DNA of 12,388 nucleotides, from contig JAJQHG010000104.1 in NCBI GenBank assembly GCA_021199865.1, positions 1 through 12,388 of the forward strand, given 5' to 3'. Positions within the stretch are counted from its first letter, which is position 1. Each line of letters opens with the position of its first letter. The translations under genes and the position numbers were made by a program. Origin of the DNA: Methanosphaera sp. Lineage in GTDB: Archaea > Methanobacteriota > Methanobacteria > Methanobacteriales > Methanobacteriaceae. The notes beneath the pieces are model-generated. The model was not told where the DNA came from and made no database searches. It saw only the letters and a list, made by a program, of their open reading frames with translations. This document shows, one piece after another, positions 1-7,689 of this stretch.

Positions 1-1
1 A

Positions 2-1360
2 TTTAATGTTATACTAGATGTAGTTGTATTATTAGTATCTACCCTATTTATTAATAATTACTTCATAAATAAATTCTTATTATCATATTTATTTACTTAT
101 AATACTATTATTATCTTCTTCTCAGTGTTAATACCTAGTTATGTATTCTTTTATTACATGATTGGTTTATATAAACCTCAACGTACTAATAGGAATATTT
201 TATCTGAAGCATCAAAGATTTTACAGGTTAATTTTCTTGAATACCTATTTTTATCCATAATGGTTACTTTAGATCTTATTGTTGTATCAGTTAACTTCTT
301 AGTACTCTTCCTTGTGGTTAACAGTATATTTGCTATAATTGAAAGATCAATGCTACGTAGAGTTCTACGTGCCATTAGATCACATGGATATAACATTAAG
401 TATATACTTATTGTTGGTGCAGGTGAAGTTGGAATAAAACTACTTGAAACAATTAATAGAAACGATTATCTTGGATATAATGTGATAGGATTCCTTGATG
501 ATAATGTTAAAGGACAAGTTAGTGGCGTAGACGTAATAGGTACCGTGAATGATATAGAATATATTTTAGCAGAAGATAATGTTATTGATAGAGTAATTGT
601 CAGCATATCTCCAAGACACTATAAAACCCTGGATACTGTGATGCAAAGCTGTGAAAAGATGGGAATTAGAGCAGATATTGTCCCAGACTATTATAGGTAT
701 GTTACATCTAATCCTAGCATAGAATTAATAGATGATATTCCATTAATTAGTGTTAGGTTCTTACCCCTTGATATCAATTATAATAAGGTAACAAAGAGGA
801 TAATGGATATACTCTTCTCAATAGTATCTATGATTATATTATCACCTTTACTACTTATTGTTGCAATCATCATTAAGTTAACATCACCAGGCCCTGTTAT
901 TTATTCACAAAAACGTGTAGGTAAGGATGGTGAAGAATTCAGGATATATAAATTCAGGAGTATGATTAACTCAGATGATCCAATCGATGAGATACACTGG
1001 ACTCAGAAGGATGATCCGCGTATAACTAATATTGGTAAAATTATTAGAAAAACAAGTATTGATGAACTACCCCAATTATATAATATATTAAAGGGTGATA
1101 TGAGTTTAATTGGTCCAAGACCTGAGCGACCATACTTAGTTAATAAGTTCCAGGAATCAGTTCCTAAGTATATGATTAAACATCATGTGAAGCCTGGCAT
1201 GACTGGTTGGGCACAGGTAAATGGATACCGTGGAAATACATCTATTACTAAAAGAATTGAATATGATATATATTATGTAGAGAATTGGTCAATTATGTTA
1301 GATATTAGAATATTCTTTAAGACATGGGCCATAATATTTAGAGATCAAAATGCATACTAA
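2..1360 (+). CDS. Polyprenyl-phosphate sugar-1-phosphate transferase, 5' partial (WbaP/EpsL-like)
   Basis: Membrane enzyme that moves a sugar-1-phosphate from a nucleotide sugar to a polyprenyl phosphate carrier, the priming step of surface polysaccharide synthesis. The frame is open to the left edge (first full codon at 2), so the gene starts outside the window; the GTG at 125 is only an internal codon. Seen in order: hydrophobic N-terminal membrane helices to about base 360; a Rossmann-like CoA-binding_3 domain with the glycine motif LIVGAGEVG near 409-440 and GFLDDN near 490; then the bacterial sugar transferase domain (PF02397) from KRIMDILF near 793, with a membrane segment, SPGPVIYSQKRVG, KFRSM, the acidic catalytic stretch SIDELPQLYNILKGDMS, GPRPERP and the C-terminal PGMTGWAQVNGYRG. 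About 450 residues are visible; full-length family members are often near 470, so only a short N-terminal part is lacking. The next gene follows at once. The exact sugar cannot be told. Confidence 0.93.
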   Translation, partial: FNVILDVVVLLVSTLFINNYFINKFLLSYLFTYNTIIIFFSVLIPSYVFFYYMIGLYKPQRTNRNILSEASKILQVNFLEYLFLSIMVTLDLIVVSVNFLVLFLVVNSIFAIIERSMLRRVLRAIRSHGYNIKYILIVGAGEVGIKLLETINRNDYLGYNVIGFLDDNVKGQVSGVDVIGTVNDIEYILAEDNVIDRVIVSISPRHYKTLDTVMQSCEKMGIRADIVPDYYRYVTSNPSIELIDDIPLISVRFLPLDINYNKVTKRIMDILFSIVSMIILSPLLLIVAIIIKLTSPGPVIYSQKRVGKDGEEFRIYKFRSMINSDDPIDEIHWTQKDDPRITNIGKIIRKTSIDELPQLYNILKGDMSLIGPRPERPYLVNKFQESVPKYMIKHHVKPGMTGWAQVNGYRGNTSITKRIEYDIYYVENWSIMLDIRIFFKTWAIIFRDQNAY

Positions 1361-1368
1361 AGGTGATG
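1361..1368 (+). promoter_or_regulatory. Shine-Dalgarno site that decides the start of the GT-C-like gene
   Basis: AGGTGATG matches the archaeal anti-SD (core GGAGGTGAT) and lies directly after the stop codon of the preceding gene, six bases before the ATG at 1375. The earlier in-frame GTG at 1363 and ATG at 1366 lie inside this site, so ATG 1375 is the more credible start. Confidence 0.7.
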
Positions 1369-1374
1369 ATAAAA

Positions 1375-2952
1375 ATGAATATTAAACTAGATAAGAAGAT
1401 ATACTTAGTAATACCCATATTTATAGCGTTTATTTTAGCTCTTATCCTTACTACTAGGAGTAGCTGGCCTATAAGTTGGGATATTTATATTCATATTAAT
1501 TATGCACTAACATATATAAATAATGGTTTAACAAATATTGATCCACTACTTAATGCACCAGGCGGTAAGGAAATAGGTTACATGCCCCTGTTTCATATAT
1601 TACTAATACTAGTATCTCTGATTACACAGACTAGTCTAATTGATGTTGCCCGAATACTACAAGTAGTGTTACCCGTTGCTGGTGTATCATTAATAGTATA
1701 TATTTCATATAAATTATCTGGTCGTGTTGCTGCTCTAGGATCAGGATTACTACTTGTGTCTAGTTTCATATTTACTCGTATGTATATGCCTATACCTGAG
1801 TCTGTTGCAATATTATTCTTTATAAGTGGAATATACTTGTATTATCAGTCAACTATTAATAATAATTATAAGTATGCTATTGTCTCAGGTTTACTTAGTC
1901 TAGTTGTTCTTGTTACACATGAATCATCATTTATATACTATTTGATCTTGTTAACAGCTCTTATGATTATTGAGTGTATTATGCAGAGAACTCATAGACC
2001 ATTAGATTACTATATGTATTCAATGGTGTCTATAATATTCCTGTTTATATGTGCACTATTTGTGCTTTTAATTGTTAGTCCTTCCAGTATTACTAAGGTA
2101 TTTAGTGCTGTGATGACAATTATTAGTGATCCCATGTCACTCTTTTCTGGACAGGTTGCTATGGGTCTGGAAAGATATATTAAATGTATAGGTATAATTC
2201 CAATTATTTTTGGCTTAATAGGTTTCTATTACTCTGCTAAGAAGAAAGAGATGCTATTTATCTCGTGTTGGACTATTCTTGCATTTATACTAAGTAATTT
2301 ACACTGGTTTGGTATACCTGTGCATACATATAGAATGTTAATTTATGTTATTATGCCAGGTGTACTGATTGGTGGTTATGGTTTTTCATGCCTAGTAGAA
2401 AAACTTGGAGAAAGAAATAATAATTATGGTATAATATTACTTATACTGTTAATTATTTCAGCAGTTGGATTCGGATATAGTGGAATAAATGATTCTAGTA
2501 CTCAAAATTCTGCAGCCAGTACTGAATATTCAACATATCAGATAGCTCCACCTACATCAGATGAGGAAGAAGTTATAGAATGGTTTGCAACAGAGGATAC
2601 AAACAATAAATCAATACTAATAAATAACCTATTCTTTGGTACAGTGATATCAAGTGTTGATGAAATACCAATGCATTACAACTTTGATGTGTACATTAAC
2701 ATGTCACAAAAAGATACTGCAATAAACTCACTAAACAAAGATAATATAGGATACATTGTATATGACAAAGAATTAGTAGTAAACAACACAACTGAATATA
2801 ATAATCTTTCAGTTATAAAAGTAAATGGAAGCTTTTATCCATCATACTACTTTACTAAAGAAATCACAGATGATAACTTTAATCAGATAAAAATAAAGAA
2901 CACAGAAAAAGTATTTGAAAATAATCGATTCATAATATGCAAAGTAAACTAA
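1375..2952 (+). CDS. Multi-pass membrane protein, probable GT-C-type glycosyltransferase
   Basis: 525 residues from the ATG chosen because of the SD at 1361. Seen: a first membrane helix (about 10-26), then an extracytoplasmic loop with WDIYIH (Asp36, His40) and PGGKEIGYMPLFH, followed by about ten more hydrophobic helices to about residue 375. The C-terminal soluble domain of about 130 residues holds EEEVIEWFATED and several Asn-X-Ser/Thr sequons. A short acidic/histidine motif in the first outer loop followed by many helices and a soluble tail is the layout of GT-C glycosyltransferases, which use polyprenyl-linked sugar donors (oligosaccharyl transferase and PMT relatives). Assignment to that superfamily rests on layout, not on a recognised family, so the substrate is unknown. 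It sits between a sugar-phosphate transferase and a nucleotide-sugar dehydrogenase in one apparent operon, which supports a role in surface glycan assembly or glycan transfer to protein. It could also be a polymerase or flippase-like protein. Confidence 0.6.
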   Translation: MNIKLDKKIYLVIPIFIAFILALILTTRSSWPISWDIYIHINYALTYINNGLTNIDPLLNAPGGKEIGYMPLFHILLILVSLITQTSLIDVARILQVVLPVAGVSLIVYISYKLSGRVAALGSGLLLVSSFIFTRMYMPIPESVAILFFISGIYLYYQSTINNNYKYAIVSGLLSLVVLVTHESSFIYYLILLTALMIIECIMQRTHRPLDYYMYSMVSIIFLFICALFVLLIVSPSSITKVFSAVMTIISDPMSLFSGQVAMGLERYIKCIGIIPIIFGLIGFYYSAKKKEMLFISCWTILAFILSNLHWFGIPVHTYRMLIYVIMPGVLIGGYGFSCLVEKLGERNNNYGIILLILLIISAVGFGYSGINDSSTQNSAASTEYSTYQIAPPTSDEEEVIEWFATEDTNNKSILINNLFFGTVISSVDEIPMHYNFDVYINMSQKDTAINSLNKDNIGYIVYDKELVVNNTTEYNNLSVIKVNGSFYPSYYFTKEITDDNFNQIKIKNTEKVFENNRFIICKVN

Positions 2953-2979
2953 TATAATAACTAAATAAGGACGGATTAC

Positions 2980-4299
2980 ATGAATATAACAATAATAGGA
3001 ACAGGATATGTGGGCTTAGTAACAGGTACATGTTTTTCAGAGATGGGAAACAATGTGTACTGTGTGGATGTCATAGAAGAAAAAATAGAACAACTAAAGA
3101 AAGGAATAGTACCCATTTATGAACCTGGACTAGAAGAGCTAATAAAAACAAATTATGAAAAAGAAAACTTACACTTTACAACAGATCTATCCAAAGGACT
3201 AGAACACTCAGAGATATGTTTCATTGCTGTTGGAACTCCTATGGGTGAAGATGGAAGTGCAGACCTACAATACGTAAAACAAGTTGCAAGCCAAATTGGA
3301 CAAATAGTAACACATGATATAATAGTAGTTGATAAATCAACAGTACCCGTTGGAACAGCAACAATAGTAAATGATATTATTAATGAAGAACTAGAAAAAA
3401 GAGGACTTAACTATAAGATAACTGTAGTATCAAACCCAGAGTTCCTAAAAGAGGGTAATGCAGTAAATGATTTCATGAGACCTGAACGTGTGGTAATAGG
3501 AACTAATGATAAAGAAACAGAAGAATACCTAAGACAGTTATATGATCCATTCACAAAGAACCATGAAAGAATGATAGTTATGGATGTAGCAAGTGCAGAG
3601 ATGACTAAATATGCATCAAACTCTATGCTAGCAAACAGGATATCATTCATGAATGAAATGGCTAATATCTGTGACTTAGTAGGTGCAAACATTAGTAATG
3701 TACGTAAAGGTATGGGTAGTGATTCACGTATAGGACATAGCTTCCTATATCCTGGATGTGGATATGGTGGAAGTTGCTTCCCAAAAGATGTTACTGCACT
3801 AATTAAGACTGCAACAGACAATGGATATGATCCAAGATTACTTAGAAGTGTTGAAGAAGTAAATAATAAACAGAAACATTATATTGTTAATAAAATTAAA
3901 TCTGTTCTAGGTGAAGATTTATCTGAATACACCTTTGCCATATGGGGTTTAGCATTCAAGCCAGAAACTGATGATATGCGTGAAGCACCATCCATCATAA
4001 TCATTAAGGAATTACTTGATGCTGGAGCAAAGATAAATGCATATGATCCAAAGGCTATGAATGTAGCCAAAGAGTTCTACTTTAAAGATTTAGATATTAA
4101 TTATTGTAATAATAAATATGATGCAATAGAAAATGCTGATGCAATCGTGTTAATAACTGAGTGGAAAGAGTTTAGAAGTCCAGACTTTAATAGAATGAAT
4201 GGTTTACTAAAGAATAATATAATTTTTGATGGTAGAAACCAATATAGTAAAAAATCTATGAAAAAAATAGGTTTTGAGTACTATGCTGTAGGAAAATAG
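2980..4299 (+). CDS. ugd: UDP-glucose 6-dehydrogenase / nucleotide-sugar dehydrogenase
   Basis: Cytosolic NAD-dependent enzyme that oxidises the C6 alcohol of a UDP-hexose twice to the uronic acid, giving for example UDP-glucuronate for surface polysaccharide. 439 residues, usual for the family. Seen in order: N-terminal Rossmann motif IIGTGYVGLVTG at residues 5-16; AVGTPMGEDGSADL; DKSTVPVGTA; NPEFLKEGNAVNDFMRPERV; central-helix residues SAEMTKYASN and FMNEMANICD; catalytic cysteine Cys266 in GYGGSCFPKD; and the C-terminal UDP-binding domain with GLAFKPETDDMREAPS. AAGGA at 2967-2971 stands eight bases before the ATG. The gap to the preceding gene is 27 bases without a terminator, so it is probably co-transcribed with it. 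UDP-glucose versus UDP-N-acetyl-mannosamine or galactosamine as substrate is uncertain; the KEGNA and GRNQY motifs and overall length fit the UDP-glucose type best. Confidence 0.94.
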   Translation: MNITIIGTGYVGLVTGTCFSEMGNNVYCVDVIEEKIEQLKKGIVPIYEPGLEELIKTNYEKENLHFTTDLSKGLEHSEICFIAVGTPMGEDGSADLQYVKQVASQIGQIVTHDIIVVDKSTVPVGTATIVNDIINEELEKRGLNYKITVVSNPEFLKEGNAVNDFMRPERVVIGTNDKETEEYLRQLYDPFTKNHERMIVMDVASAEMTKYASNSMLANRISFMNEMANICDLVGANISNVRKGMGSDSRIGHSFLYPGCGYGGSCFPKDVTALIKTATDNGYDPRLLRSVEEVNNKQKHYIVNKIKSVLGEDLSEYTFAIWGLAFKPETDDMREAPSIIIIKELLDAGAKINAYDPKAMNVAKEFYFKDLDINYCNNKYDAIENADAIVLITEWKEFRSPDFNRMNGLLKNNIIFDGRNQYSKKSMKKIGFEYYAVGK

Positions 4300-4326
4300 A
4301 TCCTACAACACAACATCTCTTTTTTT
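4287..4326 (+). terminator. Hairpin plus T-tract after the polysaccharide operon
   Basis: A perfect 7-bp stem (TGTAGGA at 4287-4293, TCCTACA at 4301-4307, loop of seven) overlaps the stop codon of the dehydrogenase gene, and a run of seven T's follows at 4320-4326. Archaeal termination depends mainly on the T-tract; the hairpin may add to it or protect the mRNA end. Confidence 0.6.
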
Positions 4327-4338
4327 AAAATAATTTAT

Positions 4339-5529
4339 TTATTCACTTACATTTGCATATAAGTGACGTATTACTACTGGCTGATTTTGAGCATCATATA
4401 ATACAAATCTAATATCTTTCTGTCCTGATGACATTGTAAGGTTTGTTGATATAATCTGTGATTCATTTTCACCAAGAGTGATTGGATACTCATTTAGTAC
4501 ACGGTTGGTTGTATCATTAACAACTTCTACCCTAACTACATAATCACCAGCTTCATCATAGTTTGTAACATTCATATCTACAGTTAGTTCTTCTCCATAC
4601 TCAAAACTCACATATCCATCAGCATCACTTGTTTTATTAATACCTGATGTTTCTAGTGTAGCATTAGGTAAAGTATTCTCTGAAGTATCAGTAGTCGTGC
4701 CAACAAATGTGAAGTATATACCTGTAGCTACTAGGGAAATTAATACTATAATAGTAACAGCCATTAATATGTTGTTTGTTGCTCTATGAGAATATCTCTT
4801 GTTAAGTGGAATAGACCTAACATGAACCATGTATATGACTACAACAATAAATGTTAATATTATCATTATAATAGATGTAATCACCATGTCTAGAACACCA
4901 GTAAGCTCAAACACGATTAGTCCAACAATAGAAGTTATTATCAAACTAGTAAATATAGCAACTCCTGATCTTTCCATAGTAGATAATTCATCAATATATG
5001 GTAAAATAGCATTTATAGCATAATATCCTGGTAGGAAGAATATAAAGGGAATACATAAACCTTCCCATAAGGGTAGATTAGTAAATGGTTCAATTGTCAT
5101 CCCAATTATAGATAATACACATAGTAATAGAATTAAGTATACTGTAGTTTTTGATGATGTATCAACAGTAAGATTATCATTATCGTTAGAGTCACTCTTC
5201 CTAAATATTGCTAAAATAGAAACAATTAATGTAAATATTGATAGTATTAATACACAACTTTGAATGTCTATTACAAGATATTTATCTGCACATACAACAC
5301 TAGCTAATGAGAATAATACACTAAAAACTACTACCACAAAAAAATTATTTATAGTCTGTCTCATAGTTAATTCTGGAATTACAACAGATGTAGCAACAAT
5401 TCCTACAACCAAGAATTCAATAGCAAATAGAATTACATACAGATACTCATTGGATATTATAGAACTAAAGTATTGGTCATATACTGATATGATTAATGGG
5501 ATTAATGATATAATGAATAAATATATCAT
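4339..5529 (-). CDS. DUF1616 family membrane protein
   Basis: 396 residues as drawn from the ATG at 5529. Seen: four N-terminal hydrophobic helices (to about residue 110), a short polar stretch rich in Asp/Asn/Ser, then four more helices. One of these carries the DUF1616 signature FIFFLPGYYAINAILP followed by DELSTMERSGVA. A last helix (about 255-275) leads to an outer C-terminal domain of about 120 residues with many Asn-X-Ser/Thr sequons and beta-rich text such as YVVRVEVVNDTTNRVL, as in other DUF1616 proteins. The family is common in methanogens and often sits beside surface glycan genes; its biochemical role is not established. It converges on the polysaccharide operon but is on the opposite strand, so it is a separate transcript. 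Odd: the only strong Shine-Dalgarno lies about 31 bases before this ATG (see the separate entry), so the true start may be further upstream. Confidence 0.82.
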   Translation of the reverse strand: MIYLFIISLIPLIISVYDQYFSSIISNEYLYVILFAIEFLVVGIVATSVVIPELTMRQTINNFFVVVVFSVLFSLASVVCADKYLVIDIQSCVLILSIFTLIVSILAIFRKSDSNDNDNLTVDTSSKTTVYLILLLCVLSIIGMTIEPFTNLPLWEGLCIPFIFFLPGYYAINAILPYIDELSTMERSGVAIFTSLIITSIVGLIVFELTGVLDMVITSIIMIILTFIVVVIYMVHVRSIPLNKRYSHRATNNILMAVTIIVLISLVATGIYFTFVGTTTDTSENTLPNATLETSGINKTSDADGYVSFEYGEELTVDMNVTNYDEAGDYVVRVEVVNDTTNRVLNEYPITLGENESQIISTNLTMSSGQKDIRFVLYDAQNQPVVIRHLYANVSE

Positions 5530-5556
5530 ACTTTTTTGTTGTTGATTAACTATCGT

Positions 5557-5567
5557 CTCCCCTCCTT
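5557..5567 (-). promoter_or_regulatory. Strong but misplaced Shine-Dalgarno upstream of the DUF1616 gene
   Basis: Minus-strand AAGGAGGGGAG is the best purine-rich SD in the region. It is about 31 bases from the first in-frame ATG (5529-5527), too far for normal use. The frame is open through it, and the codon at normal spacing is ATA (5553-5551). No ATG, GTG or TTG lies between. Confidence 0.5.
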
Positions 5568-5804
5568 TCCCAAAATTTTTTTATTATTATTATTTATTTC
5601 CATAGTAATTTTTAAAGTTTATTAATATATTGAAACTATTAAGATATAATGAAAAATATTGATTGTAATCTATTTATCATTATGAACAATATTACAAAAA
5701 GAATAATTACAATACTGAGAATATCTTCTTATTTATGAAAATAAAACCTACTAAATCAGTATTTATAATTACACTTAAAAAAATTTATCTATTCAAATCA
5801 AAAA

Positions 5805-5821
5805 TATCATCATAGATGATA
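5805..5821. repeat. 7-bp perfect inverted repeat upstream of the Ser-rich gene promoter
   Basis: TATCATC (5805-5811) and GATGATA (5815-5821) are perfect complements around a 3-base loop, followed on the plus strand by CTCTATTTTT. It is about 35 bp upstream of the predicted BRE/TATA. It could be an activator or repressor site, or a small terminator; nothing in the sequence decides. Confidence 0.35.
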
Positions 5822-5850
5822 CTCTATTTTTAATTATATATATTGTTTAA

Positions 5851-5867
5851 AACAAACTTATAATATA
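5851..5867 (+). promoter_or_regulatory. Predicted archaeal BRE/TATA promoter for the Ser-rich gene
   Basis: AACAAACTTATAATATA fits a purine-rich BRE followed by a TATA box. Transcription would begin about 25 bases beyond the centre, near 5888, leaving a leader of about 12 bases. There is no SD before the ATG at 5900, in keeping with a very short or leaderless transcript. Confidence 0.5.
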
Positions 5868-5899
5868 ATAATCATATTACAAATATTTCACTGATTTAA

Positions 5900-6310
5900 A
5901 TGGAAAACAAGCAATTACTATACATATTAATACCAATCATTATCGCTCTACTTATAGCCGTAATATATGCTTTTGTTCCTGCTGTAGAAGAAATAACTAG
6001 TGTTAATGAGAGTAATATTTCTTTAAATAACACAACAAATAATACAACTACAGATTCTGATACTAGTTCAGATACAGGTAGTTCAAGTACTAGTAGTTCT
6101 GCTTCTAGTGGTAGTAGTTCTTCTAGTAGTTCTAGTACTAGTAGTAACAGAATCCGTGGATCAAGTTCATCTGGAGGATCTAGTAGTACATCTTCTGGTG
6201 GGTCATCAAGTTCATCTAGTGGATATGATGGTAGCGGTTCATCTAGTGGATCTGATTCTGGCGATGATTCGGGTTCATCAGGTTTTGTTTCATCTGGTGA
6301 TGAATACTAA
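5900..6310 (+). CDS. Small membrane-anchored Ser-rich low-complexity surface protein
   Basis: 136 residues; no known family recognised. Seen: a short charged start, then one strong hydrophobic helix (about residues 7-27, LLYILIPIIIALLIAVIY), then a Thr/Asn-rich stretch with several Asn-X-Thr sequons (about 38-55), and a Ser/Gly/Asp-rich tail to the end, almost pure Ser over long parts, ending in acidic GDEY. The likely topology is an N-terminal anchor with an extended, perhaps glycosylated, stalk outside the cell. The DNA of the tail is made of repeated AGT/TCT/TCA codons, which makes it prone to length change by slippage. It has its own promoter and a T-tract after the stop. It may interact with or decorate the cell wall; this is inference from composition only. 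The out-of-frame reading of this DNA that runs into truD is a codon-bias shadow. Confidence 0.72.
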   Translation: MENKQLLYILIPIIIALLIAVIYAFVPAVEEITSVNESNISLNNTTNNTTTDSDTSSDTGSSSTSSSASSGSSSSSSSSTSSNRIRGSSSSGGSSSTSSGGSSSSSSGYDGSGSSSGSDSGDDSGSSGFVSSGDEY

Positions 6311-6314
6311 AACA

Positions 6315-6325
6315 TTTTCTTTTTT
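6315..6325 (+). terminator. T-tract terminator after the Ser-rich gene
   Basis: TTTTCTTTTTT begins four bases after the stop codon. Such T-rich runs without a hairpin are typical archaeal terminators. Confidence 0.5.
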
Positions 6326-6340
6326 AAAGTACATAATATT
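6326..6340 (+). promoter_or_regulatory. Predicted truD promoter, leaderless
   Basis: AAAGTACATAATATT resembles a BRE/TATA. Its centre is about 27 bases before the ATG at 6363, so transcription would begin at or within a few bases of the start codon. No SD is present there, which supports a leaderless mRNA. Confidence 0.4.
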
Positions 6341-6362
6341 AATTACTAACTATTTTTGGATT

Positions 6363-7622
6363 ATGAATAACATGTTAAATGCAGATAATTTTATAACAAC
6401 ACCTATCGGAACTGATGGCATTATCAGACAATCCAATGATGATTTCTATGTTGAGGAAGTTCCACTAAATTTACCATCAGGAAATGGGCCAAACACTTGG
6501 ATACAAATTGAAAAAAATGGTAGAACAACACTGGATGTAGTACTTGATATTGCACAATACCTCCATATTAGCCGTAAACGTACTGGTTTTGCTGGAATGA
6601 AGGATAGGTCTGCTATTACTCGTCAATGGATATGTGTAAGTAACTATAAGGCTGAAGAATTACCTGATCTTCAAGAAGTGCTTCATAATGTGAAGATATT
6701 AGATATTAAACAAAATGAAAAGAAGTTACATATGGGACAGCTTAAGGGAAATAAGTTTAAGATAAATATAAGAAATACTAATGATCCACATGAAGATAAA
6801 CTGATTGCACGTGAGGTATTAGATAGTCTAGAAAAAACAGGTGTTCCAAACTATTATGGTTATCAACGTTTTGGAGAACTACGTTCTACTACACATCTTG
6901 TTGGTAAATGCCTTGTTGATGGAGATATTAAAGCTGCTGTTGATACATATATTGGTAATCCTGTTGAAGGTGAACATGGTATACATCAAGAAGCAAGAAC
7001 TCTTTATGATGAAAATAAATTAGAAGAATCATTAAATCTCATGCCTAAGAGTATGAGATATGAAAAGATGATGCTGAAAGTATTAATAAAAGCACAAAAA
7101 AAACATGGACAAATAGTTGCGAAGGATTATATTACTGCTATTGAGAGTCTTCCAAAGCCTTTGAAGAGAATGTTTGTTAATGCATATGAGTCATTCTTAT
7201 TTAATAAAATTGTTAATGAACGCTCAAAGGTTGGTATTAACAAGTATTTACCTGGAGATATTATTATTGATAATGAGGAACACTGGATACATGACATAGA
7301 TGAATCAACCATACAAGAAGATATAGATCAATTTAAACTAAATCCTACAGCCCCACTATTAGGATCTAAAGTACCTCTGGCTGAGGGTCTAGAAGGATCA
7401 ATAGAACAAGATGTCCTTGACTCAGAAAATATTACGAAGAGTTCATTTGAATGTCCAAAGACACCAAAACTCGGAGCTTATGGTATAAGACGTAGTGTTA
7501 GATTTAAAGTAGAAGATACACATGTAGAAGAATTAAATGATGGTATAAGTGTAGAGTTCTTTATTCCGAAAGGATGTTATGCTACAGCAGTTCTACGTGA
7601 AATCATGAAGAAAAATATATAA
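6363..7622 (+). CDS. truD: tRNA pseudouridine synthase TruD/Pus7 family
   Basis: Converts a uridine to pseudouridine in tRNA; family members act at U13, and archaeal/eukaryotic Pus7 also at U35 of tRNA-Tyr. 419 residues from the first credible ATG; the open frame runs further upstream only because the Ser-rich gene lacks stops in this frame. Seen: RQSNDDFYVEEV near the start; the family motif GFAGMKDRSAITRQW with the expected catalytic Asp81; HMGQLKGNKFKI; the NYYGYQRFGELR motif; RMFVNAYESFLFNKIV in the insertion (TRUD) domain; PLLGSK; and the C-terminal RRSVRFKV and FIPKGCYATAVLREI, which complete the catalytic fold. All landmark motifs are present, so it looks functional. The second ATG at 6372 is a possible alternative start. 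It is a single-gene unit, convergent with copA. Confidence 0.95.
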   Translation: MNNMLNADNFITTPIGTDGIIRQSNDDFYVEEVPLNLPSGNGPNTWIQIEKNGRTTLDVVLDIAQYLHISRKRTGFAGMKDRSAITRQWICVSNYKAEELPDLQEVLHNVKILDIKQNEKKLHMGQLKGNKFKINIRNTNDPHEDKLIAREVLDSLEKTGVPNYYGYQRFGELRSTTHLVGKCLVDGDIKAAVDTYIGNPVEGEHGIHQEARTLYDENKLEESLNLMPKSMRYEKMMLKVLIKAQKKHGQIVAKDYITAIESLPKPLKRMFVNAYESFLFNKIVNERSKVGINKYLPGDIIIDNEEHWIHDIDESTIQEDIDQFKLNPTAPLLGSKVPLAEGLEGSIEQDVLDSENITKSSFECPKTPKLGAYGIRRSVRFKVEDTHVEELNDGISVEFFIPKGCYATAVLREIMKKNI

Positions 7623-7656
7623 AAATAGGTATCTTAGATAATTAATACAATAATTT

Positions 7657-7689
7657 AAAAAAAGAGAAGATTTAAGAATAATTATTCTT
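7657..7689 (-). terminator. Palindrome and T-tract after copA
   Basis: AAGAATAATTATTCTT (7674-7689) is a perfect 16-bp palindrome that spans the copA stop codon. On the minus strand a run of seven T's follows (7663-7657). This fits a terminator for the copA transcript; the plus strand has no T-run here, so truD termination is less clear. Confidence 0.5.

Larger units (their letters stand above)
5530..5899. other. AT-rich divergent intergenic region (370 bp)
   Basis: Lies between divergently read genes: the DUF1616 gene (minus) and the Ser-rich gene (plus). It holds the misplaced SD near 5561, T/A-rich text with no coding frame of note, an inverted repeat at 5805-5821 and a good BRE/TATA at 5851-5867. 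A weak minus-strand TATA candidate for the DUF1616 gene is around 5622-5633. The 18-codon ORF from 5682 has no supporting signal. I see no RNA gene here. Confidence 0.6.

Noticed and set aside
1363..1374. GTG 1363 or ATG 1366 as start of the GT-C-like gene
   Set aside because: Both lie within the SD that serves ATG 1375.
3411..3821. 136-codon minus-strand ORF inside the dehydrogenase gene
   Set aside because: Antisense shadow of a strongly conserved coding region; no start signals.
5682..5738. 18-codon ORF starting MNNITKRII in the intergenic region
   Set aside because: No SD, no promoter in place, and AT-rich DNA gives such ORFs by chance.
6108..6362. N-terminal extension of truD reading into the Ser-rich gene (Val/Leu-rich peptide)
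   Set aside because: It is the shifted reading of AGT/TCT/TCA codons, which gives Val and Leu codons and no stops; the TruD family begins near the ATG at 6363.
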